Positions 13,558-19,695 of a stretch of 52,439 nt of DNA are shown here, one piece after another (position 1 is the stretch's first letter; every line of letters begins with the position of its first letter). The DNA is taken from the NCBI RefSeq assembly GCF_002086115.1, contig NZ_MVHJ01000033.1:1-52439 (forward strand), read 5' to 3'. Origin of the DNA: Mycolicibacterium bacteremicum. GTDB taxonomy: Bacteria; Actinomycetota; Actinomycetes; Mycobacteriales; Mycobacteriaceae. A model generated the notes under the pieces. That model was not told the origin of the DNA. It made no database searches and worked only from the letters and a program-made list of their open reading frames with translations. Made by a program: the position numbers and the translations under genes.

Positions 13558-13853
13558 GACCGGGCCTCCGCATCGGCGTTAACCCAGTCCCAGAGCAGGT
13601 TGTTTACTTCTGCAACGGCCTCTTCTGGGTCGTCCGGGTCGGGGTTCTCACACCACCCGACAGCCTTCGCGATCTTGTCGATAACGTCGCCACTTTCGAT
13701 CATCTGAGTCTCGACGACCGCGTATCCGGCGGCTTTGAGCGCGTCGAGCTGGTGCGCGGCGATCTCGCCCACGGTGAGCGGAACATGCCCGCACTTGCAG
13801 ACCGTGGAGCGGGGCCAATACTGGTGCTGCGCCAGCACTTCCGCCGCGTTCAT
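13554..13853 (-). CDS. Phage protein of the AAEVL...LDALKAAGYA type (99 aa)
   Basis: MNAAEVLAQHQYWPRSTVCKCGHVPLTVGEIAAHQLDALKAAGYAV shows the full modular family: an AAEVL helix, a CKCG pair, and HQ(L)DALKAAGYAV. It shares a 30-base nearly identical block with 9654-9683 and a WPR-CKCG module with the gene at 4096. The C-terminal half is acidic (NPDPDDPEEAVAEVNNLLWDWV) and unique. Function unknown. Confidence 0.72.
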   Translation of the reverse strand: MNAAEVLAQHQYWPRSTVCKCGHVPLTVGEIAAHQLDALKAAGYAVVETQMIESGDVIDKIAKAVGWCENPDPDDPEEAVAEVNNLLWDWVNADAEARS

Positions 13854-14176
13854 GCTGCGTTCCAGAAGTCTTGGAAGGTTTCGAACGGGGGGTTCGGCCC
13901 CATCTCCTCACCCACAAACGGCGGGGAGGAAGGACGATGCCCGGACAGCAAGCCCGCCTCCAAATCGAGGGCCATGCCCTGCAACTCGACGAGTGCGTTG
14001 GTGAAGTCATGCTCATCCGACGCATCCACCACCACCCGAGACGGGTGGAACCAGGGCAGGGTCAACCACTGCTTCTCCCACCACCGGGGCTGCGGGCGCA
14101 CCACCCCCGGCCTCCTCCCCCAGTGAATGTCCGGGGTGAAGTCGGTATCCACACGCGGCGAATCCAGTTCGGTCAT
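13850..14176 (-). CDS. Phage protein, function unknown (108 aa)
   Basis: The start MTELDSPRVDTDFTPDI at 14176 overlaps the upstream stop. The longer frame to 14257 lies inside that gene. The product is Pro/Trp-rich with WWEKQWLTLPWFHPSRV and ends FETFQDFWNAA. No domain was recognised. The start is coupled to the preceding gene and the stop to the next. Confidence 0.66.
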   Translation of the reverse strand: MTELDSPRVDTDFTPDIHWGRRPGVVRPQPRWWEKQWLTLPWFHPSRVVVDASDEHDFTNALVELQGMALDLEAGLLSGHRPSSPPFVGEEMGPNPPFETFQDFWNAA

Positions 14177-14412
14177 TCGGTCACCTCGTTCAGTCGCTCC
14201 ACGAGGTCGGTACGGGTCCGCAGGAAACTCTCCGCGTCGGGCTTCAACACATCCCACATGGTGGTGTTCGGGCCAGCCGCCTGGAGCTTCCGGAGCAGTT
14301 CGTCTCGGCTCTCCAAAGCCATCATCACGCCGTAGCCGACGGCATTCGTCGTGAGGTCAACGAGAGCATCGAAGCTCACCGCCACCTCGTTGGTATCGTT
14401 TCGTGCAGGCAC
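14173..14412 (-). CDS. Small phage protein, function unknown (79 aa)
   Basis: The GTG at 14412 is preceded by GAGAGGAATCCGAA. The protein is helical (SFDALVDLTTNAVGYGVMMALES; ELLRKLQAAG; LRTRTDLVERLNEV). It follows a hairpin terminator, so transcription may restart or be attenuated here. Function unknown. Confidence 0.66.
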   Translation of the reverse strand: MPARNDTNEVAVSFDALVDLTTNAVGYGVMMALESRDELLRKLQAAGPNTTMWDVLKPDAESFLRTRTDLVERLNEVTE

Positions 14413-14453
14413 TTCGGATTCCTCTCGTTGATGTGTGTTTTCCGTTGTGTTCA

Positions 14454-14485
14454 GGGGTCTCGGCTGTTACCGCAACCGAGACCCC
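14454..14485 (-). terminator. Hairpin terminator, 10-bp perfect stem
   Basis: GGGGTCTCGG and CCGAGACCCC form a perfect 10-base stem with a 12-base loop in the 80-base gap after the gene at 14493. There is no U-run on the leftward strand, as is common for mycobacterial terminators. It divides the early operon between the genes at 14493 and 14412. Confidence 0.65.
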
Positions 14486-14492
14486 GCCAAAA

Positions 14493-14702
14493 TCAGGCAG
14501 GCAGAATGTTGAACCGCTCGCACAACTCCGCAGCGGCATCTGTACAAACGTTCAAAGCGCTGGGAGAGCCTGGATCTGCAACCGGTCCGCCATCTCCGTA
14601 CACGTGGGCAGCGATCACCTTCGCCACGTCTTCGACAGTTGCGTGGGTGAACGCCGATAGATCAGCCTTGACCTTCACTGTGACCTCGCCGACAGATGCC
14701 AT
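14493..14702 (-). CDS. Small phage protein, function unknown (69 aa)
   Basis: ATG at 14702 shares a base with the upstream stop (TGATG). The first strand reads EVTVKVKADLSAF, then a helix (ATVEDVAKVIAAHVYG) and a C-terminal helix (DAAAELCERF). No family was recognised. The gene is followed by the hairpin at 14454-14485. Confidence 0.66.
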   Translation of the reverse strand: MASVGEVTVKVKADLSAFTHATVEDVAKVIAAHVYGDGGPVADPGSPSALNVCTDAAAELCERFNILPA

Positions 14703-15319
14703 CACTTGTCTCCTGCTGCTCGTAGTTTCTGTGCGATGCGGGTTTCGGCTGCCACTAACTCCCCGATCAACTCCGACAAATGCGTGTTGCGGTCGGAATG
14801 CACGCCCCGCCAATCGCATCCGGTGCAGAGGACTCCGATTCCGAACATTTCGTTGACCACGATGTGTTCTTCTAGGAGGGCTTTGACGTGGTCGGCAAAC
14901 GTTGGCTGTCCGGGTGTGGGGGTGGTCACCACACCCGGACCAGGCTCGCACTCCCAGCACTTCTCGCCCGCCTTGAAAGCGGTCCAGTGCTCGCAGCAGA
15001 TGTCGACGCCGCACTCAGCAGCCGCATCACGCTGCTCCGGGGTCAGATCCAGCTCGACGGCTTGCGTCTCGTCAGCCTGGAGAAGCCGTTGCAGCGTCTC
15101 AGGATTCCGCAGCAGCCGCGCACATCCCGGCTCCCACACCTCGTCTAGGGCTTCTGCTTTGGTGAGTGCTTCCGCACCCGAAGGCAACGGAGCCGGCTGC
15201 CTCCTGGCCATCCACCACGACACACCAGACGCCAACCCATCCACCGACACCTTCACCACAGCCCAACACAAATCCGCAGCGACATACCGGAGATCACGGG
15301 CAACCTGACGAGCCGACAT
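14702..15319 (-). CDS. Phage protein, function unknown (205 aa)
   Basis: The start MSARQVARDLRYVAADL at 15319 is chosen because it shares one base with the upstream stop. A frame to 15388 would overlap that gene by 70 bases. The N-terminal helix contains a moderately hydrophobic stretch (AADLCWAVVKVSVDGLASGVSWWMA) that may be membrane-associated. Cys-rich middle: CGVDICCEHW ... KCWECEPG; then CTGCDWRGVHSDRNTHL with a possible zinc site, and a helical C-terminus. Function unknown. Confidence 0.66.
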   Translation of the reverse strand: MSARQVARDLRYVAADLCWAVVKVSVDGLASGVSWWMARRQPAPLPSGAEALTKAEALDEVWEPGCARLLRNPETLQRLLQADETQAVELDLTPEQRDAAAECGVDICCEHWTAFKAGEKCWECEPGPGVVTTPTPGQPTFADHVKALLEEHIVVNEMFGIGVLCTGCDWRGVHSDRNTHLSELIGELVAAETRIAQKLRAAGDK

Positions 15320-15516
15320 CAGTCCCACACCCTCGCCGTGAGGACGAACGTCTTCTCCCGACTGACGTGCTCCCGCCACCCGTCCCACAAGGTGACGGTC
15401 TTCACCACACCCTGGTCGTAGTGCAGATCGGTGACGGTGAAGACCTTCCCGACACCGTTGACCGGCATCACCTTGTCGTCCATCAATAGATCCCGGACGG
15501 CAACAACGCTGTTCAT
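15319..15516 (-). CDS. Small phage protein, function unknown (65 aa)
   Basis: ATG at 15516 overlaps the upstream stop (ATGA). The product is beta-rich (AVRDLLMDDKVMPVNGVGKVFTVTDLHYDQGVVKTVTLWDGWREHV), suggesting a small beta-barrel. No Cys or membrane segment. No family was recognised. Confidence 0.66.
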   Translation of the reverse strand: MNSVVAVRDLLMDDKVMPVNGVGKVFTVTDLHYDQGVVKTVTLWDGWREHVSREKTFVLTARVWD

Positions 15517-15758
15517 CGATTCATCCCCTCATCCGCCAGATCCCCTACCACCCAGTCATCCCCCGACCGCTGCGCTTCCGCTTCCGCATCCACAGCGCGG
15601 TTCCGCTCCTCCTGACGTTCGAACCGGTACGAATCCGAATCGGCTAGCGCATCCTCCGCACCCCGCGCATACGCCGCCCGAGACACACCCCACACCACGG
15701 CGATAAACACCCCCGCCAACAACAACATCGCGAGCAACACCTCAGCCGCATTCATCAC
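15513..15758 (-). CDS. Single-pass membrane protein (81 aa)
   Basis: The N-terminus MMNAAEVLLAMLLLAGVFIAVVWGV is one clear transmembrane helix. The rest is highly charged and acidic (GAEDALADSDSYRFERQEERNRAVDAEAEAQ) and probably cytoplasmic. Tightly coupled to both neighbours by 4-base overlaps. Function unknown. Confidence 0.66.
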   Translation of the reverse strand: MMNAAEVLLAMLLLAGVFIAVVWGVSRAAYARGAEDALADSDSYRFERQEERNRAVDAEAEAQRSGDDWVVGDLADEGMNR

Positions 15759-16027
15759 GCCGACCTCCCCATCAACCGACGAGCAGAAGTCCTCGTCAAA
15801 CCCGAAGCAGACGGAACATCAGGAACACCAACCTTTGTCGGCCTCAACAACTCGATGGCCTGCTCGATGTCCTCTTCAGTTCCCCGCCACCTGCGGCCCG
15901 CCTTGTAGGCCGGCAACTGGGGCTTCGACTCACCCCGGAACCGCTTCACCAACCACTGAATGTCGGCGGGTTGGTGGGATCCGAGCACACGGTCCGCGTA
16001 CTCCTCCACACTGAACGTTTCAGTCAT
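15755..16027 (-). CDS. Putative excisionase-like DNA-binding protein (90 aa)
   Basis: The stretch PADIQWLVKRFRGESKPQLPAYKAGRRWRGTEEDIEQAIELL resembles the winged-helix (MerR-like) DNA-binding fold of phage excisionase/HTH_17 proteins, where a GRRWR motif ends the wing. The N-terminus SVEEYADRVLGSH is the preceding helix. It may be the directionality factor for the integrase or another early DNA-binding protein. No biochemical prediction beyond DNA binding is made. Confidence 0.6.
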   Translation of the reverse strand: MTETFSVEEYADRVLGSHQPADIQWLVKRFRGESKPQLPAYKAGRRWRGTEEDIEQAIELLRPTKVGVPDVPSASGLTRTSARRLMGRSA

Positions 16028-16610
16028 GCTGACCGCCCCCAGTTACCTTCAACGACTGCGAGGGAGGGCAGTCTCGGTATCCGTATCGGACCAGGCCCCA
16101 ATTCAAGGTCTGGCTGGACAGCCCCATCTGCTGAGACAACCAAGTGGACGAGACCCCGAGGTTGACAAGGTCATTAACCCGGCGCCAAAGTTCCTCTGCC
16201 GCAGCTACAGTTGCTGGATTTCCGTTACTGCGGCGTCGCTTAGCTACGCGTTGCAGGTCAACAAGTTCCTGTATCTCGCCGGACGAAACCAGTCGTCTCC
16301 GAAGGACGTTGACGGGAATCCGTTGGGGGGCTTGCGGGCGTTTCGGCTTTTCTGGGAATCCGGTCACCTCACAGGTCGGATCTGATTCCTTCTCATACAG
16401 CTGCCGCACGTACTCGCGGGTGCAGCCGAGGACATCGGCGATCTCTTGCAAAGTCCAGCCGGCGTCCCTGGCTGCGTGAACTGCTGCCAGGTTCTCGTCT
16501 GTCCATCCGTACTGTCCAGAAGCCTCCCGCGCGTCCAGGAGAATGGCTTTTCCCTTGCGGGGCATGGGCGGACGCCAGGCTTGCCTAGTGCGGGCAACCT
16601 TTTCCGTCAC
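16020..16610 (-). CDS. Helix-turn-helix DNA-binding protein (196 aa)
   Basis: Two HTH-like segments: WTDENLAAVHAARDAGWTLQEIADVLGCTREYVRQLYE (about 36-73) and VSSTWLSQQMGLSSQTLNWGLVRYGY (about 153-178). The GTG start at 16610 overlaps the antirepressor stop. Location directly after the BRO antirepressor suggests an early regulatory protein. The first HTH is similar to sigma-factor region 4 or Trp-repressor-like motifs. Its target is unknown. Confidence 0.7.
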   Translation of the reverse strand: MTEKVARTRQAWRPPMPRKGKAILLDAREASGQYGWTDENLAAVHAARDAGWTLQEIADVLGCTREYVRQLYEKESDPTCEVTGFPEKPKRPQAPQRIPVNVLRRRLVSSGEIQELVDLQRVAKRRRSNGNPATVAAAEELWRRVNDLVNLGVSSTWLSQQMGLSSQTLNWGLVRYGYRDCPPSQSLKVTGGGQHD

Positions 16611-17416
16611 GATGCTTCTCCCACAACGAAGCGGATCGGCTCTGTGCCACCCATGAGTTCGTGGAGCTTGCCGATGCCCTTTGCAGTCACGCGAATCGTG
16701 GGGGCAGGCAGTTCGTAAGCGCCGGTCTTGGAGTTCAAAAAGGGCTTCGCGGGCTTCTCGACCAGACGCCTCGTGTCAACAGCGGTCTGATACGCCTCCC
16801 AGCCGCCGCGTGCGTTCTTGGACCGGAAGATCCATTTTTGTTCCGCCATGAAGTCGAACAGGCGATCACGCCCGGTTGTGATCGACGGATCGCGAGACAG
16901 GATCTTCGCGGCCTCCGCCACAGAGAAGTCGCCACGAGCATCGGCGAGCAGTTGCCACGACCGCGCTGGTGCGGTCAGTTCCTTGATCGTTTCGTCGCGC
17001 TCCACGATCATCTGCTTCGCATCGACCAGCGCGAGGGCGAACCGCTCCTCGCGTGTCTGGGGCAGGGCGGGCTGAGCGTTGAACGAGCCGGTGCGGCGGA
17101 TCTCGGGAAGAACGGTCCCCGTGATCCAGCGGCGGAACGCCACGGCCTCAGGCTTGTCGCTGCGGAACACCACCTCGTACATGCCAGCTTCCGACACGAT
17201 GGTCATTGACTGCTGTCCGCCAAGGGTGTCCACCGGGCGGACACCCTTCTGATCATCGGCCAGGCGGGCCGCGACGTTGCGGGGGTTCGTAAGGTCGAGA
17301 ACCTTGCACAGATCTGTGAGGACGAACCAGGGTTCACCGTCGATGACGATCACTCGCACAGGAGAGTCGCCGTAGTTAAACGGAACCAACGCTCCGGTAT
17401 GATTGGATTCTGACAT
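16607..17416 (-). CDS. BRO-family phage antirepressor (269 aa)
   Basis: The N-terminal 100 residues (VRVIVIDGEPWFVLTDLCKVLDLTNPRNVAARLADDQKGV ... TIVSEAGMYEVVFRSDKPEAVAFRRWITGTVLPEIRRTGSF) are a typical BRO-N domain. The C-terminal part (SWQLLADARGDFSVAEAAKILSRDP ... ITVTAKGIGKLHELM-type) matches a phage antirepressor KilAC domain. Known antirepressors relieve repression by binding DNA or repressors. Here the gene is the first of the leftward early string, just downstream of the repressor and a terminator, so it probably takes part in the lysis-lysogeny decision. Site GGAGACTCGA before the ATG. Confidence 0.88.
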   Translation of the reverse strand: MSESNHTGALVPFNYGDSPVRVIVIDGEPWFVLTDLCKVLDLTNPRNVAARLADDQKGVRPVDTLGGQQSMTIVSEAGMYEVVFRSDKPEAVAFRRWITGTVLPEIRRTGSFNAQPALPQTREERFALALVDAKQMIVERDETIKELTAPARSWQLLADARGDFSVAEAAKILSRDPSITTGRDRLFDFMAEQKWIFRSKNARGGWEAYQTAVDTRRLVEKPAKPFLNSKTGAYELPAPTIRVTAKGIGKLHELMGGTEPIRFVVGEAS

Positions 17417-17445
17417 TCGAGTCTCCTAACTCGGGTTGTCGGTAA

Positions 17446-17471
17446 GCCCCCACCCCTGACCAGGTGGGGGC
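17446..17471 (-). terminator. Hairpin terminator, 9-bp perfect stem
   Basis: GCCCCCACC and GGTGGGGGC form a perfect 9-base stem with an 8-base loop between the repressor gene (17503) and the antirepressor start (17416). Without a U-run on the leftward strand. It could end the repressor transcript before the early operon. Confidence 0.6.
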
Positions 17472-17502
17472 GTTGTTTATGCGGGGGCGTATCGGACGGG
17501 CA

Positions 17503-17844
17503 TTACGCGACCTCGTCGGCGAGGCTGGGCGTACAACGGGGCTCGTATGTCGTCGTGATCGACCCGGGACGTGTGCCGTAGGCCAACTCCAGCGCCGTCA
17601 AAAGCTCAGCCGAAACGCCCCTCGTGCCCGTCTCGATCGCGGAGATGGTTCCTCTGGCCGGTCGATCACCGCACGCAGCCTCAACCCGATCGCAGATGTC
17701 ATCGATGTCGAACCCGAGGGGCAAGTTGTACTGCTTCGCGATGCCCTTGAGTAGAAGTCGGACGTCCTGAAGAGACATGTGAGGCGGGACCCGACGTTCT
17801 CGCTGTCGGCTGTATCGCCGTTTTGCGGCAATTTTGCTTCCCAT
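17503..17844 (-). CDS. XRE-family repressor-type protein (113 aa)
   Basis: A helical N-terminal stretch (SLQDVRLLLKGIAKQYNLPLG) is followed by an HTH with the RPARGTISAIETGTRGVSAELLTALELAYGTRPGSI segment (about 61-95), where TISAIETGTRGVS is the Cro/CI recognition pattern. It is divergent from the 18013 XRE gene across a palindrome-rich region, so the two probably form a phage switch. Start ATG at 17844 (MGSKIAAKRR); an internal ATG at 17778 is possible. Confidence 0.8.
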   Translation of the reverse strand: MGSKIAAKRRYSRQRERRVPPHMSLQDVRLLLKGIAKQYNLPLGFDIDDICDRVEAACGDRPARGTISAIETGTRGVSAELLTALELAYGTRPGSITTTYEPRCTPSLADEVA

Positions 17845-18012
17845 AGGTCCTGACGGTAACGGCTAACCGCCGCGACCGCAAGCATTTTTGCCACAAATTT
17901 GCCCTGACGTGCAGAATCCCCAGCGTGTGAGACGCCGACCTTGAAAACTACATGCGCGTCGTTAGCCAAACCGGACTATGGTTTGCCGAAAATTTTTGGC
18001 AGTCTTGCCGCC
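17845..18012. promoter_or_regulatory. Divergent switch region with multiple palindromes
   Basis: 168-base divergent interval between the two XRE genes, unusually AT-rich. Contains an 18-base near-palindrome with TGCC/GGCA ends at 17984-18001 (16 of 18 positions symmetric), an inverted repeat CAAACC/GGTTTG with a 7-base spacer at about 17967-17985, and several TTTTGC/TTTGCC elements at 17821-17902. These have the look of operator sites for XRE dimers. A leftward TTGCGG-N17-TACCGT promoter candidate lies at 17881-17853 on the minus strand. Actual promoters and operators are not proven. Confidence 0.6.
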
Positions 18013-18669
18013 ATGGAAGAACCGGACCGACAGCGTTTTGGGCGCATCGTCCGCCAACGGCGCGAAGAGCTCGGCTTGCAACAAACCGACTTGCGAAGCC
18101 GGAGCGGCCCTAGCTCCACGACGCTAAGTCAAATCGAACGGGGCGTTCTAAAGGATCCGACACCGCTGGTGCTGCGTCGCCTTGACGCCGGACTGGATTG
18201 GGAAGTTGGTAGCGCCGCGCGGACCCTTCACGGCGGAGACCCCACGCCTCTACCGCCTCGGGGGGATGGACGCGTCTCTATGGAGCAGCTCGCGGAAATG
18301 GCGGTCGCACCCAGAAGCCTTTCAGCCTGGGATGCAGTAACTGTCGTTCTTCGAGGACAAGTGGCCGAAGGGCGAATGACGGCCGATAACGCAGTCGACA
18401 TAGCCCTCGGTGTGTGCGACAGATTCACCGACGATGTTCTCAACAGCGGTGCCGGCGCGGAGGTCAGACCCATCCTCGAAAGGCTCTTTTTGGATCGGGA
18501 CGAGCTTCTGAGAAACGGTTTCGACAATCACGGTTACTGGGAGACAGCAGAGGAGAAGACCCATGTCATGGAAGCTGCGGCGGAATCGCCTTCACCGAGC
18601 CAAGAGAAGCAAATCAAGGAGGCGTATGGTTCTGGCTGCCCGAAACGTAAAAGAGCACCCCAAACCTGA
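18013..18669 (+). CDS. XRE-family transcriptional regulator (218 aa)
   Basis: The start MEEPDRQRFG at 18013 is preferred to a TTG at 17941, which would translate the operator region. RQRREELGLQQTDLRSRSGPSSTTLSQIERGVLKDPTPLVLRRLDAGL (about 15-62) is a complete HTH_XRE domain. The C-terminal 150 residues are helical and without a recognised domain (no LexA-type protease motif). It is followed by an ImmA/IrrE protease gene 75 bases downstream, the classic partner arrangement of phage/ICE repressors that are cut by ImmA. Probably the lysogenic repressor or an antitoxin-like regulator. Confidence 0.82.
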   Translation: MEEPDRQRFGRIVRQRREELGLQQTDLRSRSGPSSTTLSQIERGVLKDPTPLVLRRLDAGLDWEVGSAARTLHGGDPTPLPPRGDGRVSMEQLAEMAVAPRSLSAWDAVTVVLRGQVAEGRMTADNAVDIALGVCDRFTDDVLNSGAGAEVRPILERLFLDRDELLRNGFDNHGYWETAEEKTHVMEAAAESPSPSQEKQIKEAYGSGCPKRKRAPQT

Positions 18670-18686
18670 ATAACACGGCTGTTATT
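18669..18686 (+). terminator. AT-rich hairpin AATAACA-CGGC-TGTTATT
   Basis: Perfect 7-base stem with a 4-base loop immediately after the XRE gene, starting on the last base of its stop codon. AT-rich stem, so weak as a terminator. It could also be an operator or an mRNA processing site between the regulator and the ImmA gene. Confidence 0.5.
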
Positions 18687-18744
18687 CGAGGTCAGGGGCT
18701 TGCGGCTCGTCTGACTTGTCGGGGGTCACAGTTAGCTTCCAGGT

Positions 18745-19182
18745 ATGGAATCCCGCTGGCATCCGTGGCGTCACGCCGCTGAGAACTACCCCGACGTGAT
18801 CATCAACTGCCACCGGGAGCTGCCCCACCAGATGTGGGGAGTGACCAGCTTCAAACTCCGGCGAGTGTGGCTGTGCAGGCGGCTCCGCCAGGTCCACCGC
18901 AGATGCACCCTGACCCACGAGCTGATCCATCTAGAGCGTGGGCCGGTACCCCCAGGGCTTCAGGAACGCGAGGAGCGCATCGTCGATGAGTTGGCGGCCC
19001 GCCGGCTCATCGAGATGCACGACCTGGAGGAGGGTTTGCGGTGGAGCCGTGAACCCAACGAACTGGCCGACGCCCTATGGGTTGATCTACCCACCCTGCA
19101 CACACGAATGAGCACCCTCGATCCGCTGGAGACCAGTCAGTTGGAGGGTGCGTTAGGGGACGAGTGGTTATGGATTCCGTGA
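18745..19182 (+). CDS. ImmA/IrrE-family metallo-endopeptidase (145 aa)
   Basis: HELIH at residues 58-62 is the zinc-protease HExxH. The context TLTHELIHLERG and the downstream acidic EERIVDELAARRLI (probable third ligand) match the ImmA/IrrE (peptidase M78) pattern. Known family members cleave a partner XRE repressor, for example ImmA with ImmR in ICEBs1. In this operon the upstream XRE gene is the obvious partner (inferred). No signal peptide. Confidence 0.87.
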   Translation: MESRWHPWRHAAENYPDVIINCHRELPHQMWGVTSFKLRRVWLCRRLRQVHRRCTLTHELIHLERGPVPPGLQEREERIVDELAARRLIEMHDLEEGLRWSREPNELADALWVDLPTLHTRMSTLDPLETSQLEGALGDEWLWIP

Positions 19183-19433
19183 CGGACAGACAGATCTTGG
19201 ATCTTGAAGCCCTGTTCTGGCGGACGCCGGGGGCGAAGGAAGACGCCATTCGCGGCCTTGGGTTAGATCCGGTGCGCTACTACCAACGGTTGAGCCAGTT
19301 GCTTGAATCGGAGACGGCGTTGTCGTACAACCCGGTCGTTGTGAACCGGCTCAGGCGGATAGCCGGCCTAGACGCCGTGCCCCGCAATGTCCATCTGCTC
19401 GACCGTCTCGGCGTCGTACCCGAGCGACCGTAG
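19179..19433 (+). CDS. DUF3263-family protein (84 aa)
   Basis: The GTG at 19179 overlaps the ImmA stop as GTGA and gives an N-terminus VTDRQILDLEALFWRTPGAKEDAIR that matches the known start of DUF3263 proteins (TDRE..IL.FE..WW...GAKE.AIR). RYYQRLSQLLESETALSYNPVVVNRLRRI continues the family pattern of a small helical DNA-binding-like protein. DUF3263 is an actinobacterial family of unknown function. Its C-terminal codons overlap the convergent gene at 19368. Confidence 0.85.
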   Translation: MTDRQILDLEALFWRTPGAKEDAIRGLGLDPVRYYQRLSQLLESETALSYNPVVVNRLRRIAGLDAVPRNVHLLDRLGVVPERP

Positions 19434-19667
19434 GTACTGGTCGGCGGCGTCCGATGCGGCCTTCGCCTGCTCCTGGGTGTCGATCCCACCGGGATAGGCG
19501 ATCTTGTAGGCGGTGGCGCAATCCTGCTCGACCTGCCAAACGAACTTGTCGGCATTGACGTAGCCGTTCGATGCTGCGGCGTTCAGGCAGGAGTACTCGT
19601 TCGCTGCTACTGGGGCTGCGGTTGCGAGCGGAAACGCGATAGCGGCCAGGATGACAGCGGTCTTCAT
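19368..19667 (-). CDS. Small secreted protein (99 aa)
   Basis: The start MKTAVILAAIAFPLATAAP at 19667 gives a classical signal peptide (Lys, hydrophobic core, ATAAPVAANE cleavage region). The mature part contains two Cys (SCLNAA, QDCATAYKIA) and an acidic C-terminus. The longer frame to 19790 would overlap the integrase. Gene and position (between integrase and repressor, minus strand) are typical of lysogen-expressed phage genes. It overlaps the DUF3263 gene tail to tail by 66 bases. Function unknown. Confidence 0.7.
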   Translation of the reverse strand: MKTAVILAAIAFPLATAAPVAANEYSCLNAAASNGYVNADKFVWQVEQDCATAYKIAYPGGIDTQEQAKAASDAADQYLRSLGYDAETVEQMDIAGHGV

Positions 19668-19695
19668 ACTGCAAGCATAGGGAAGCCGGGAGTTG

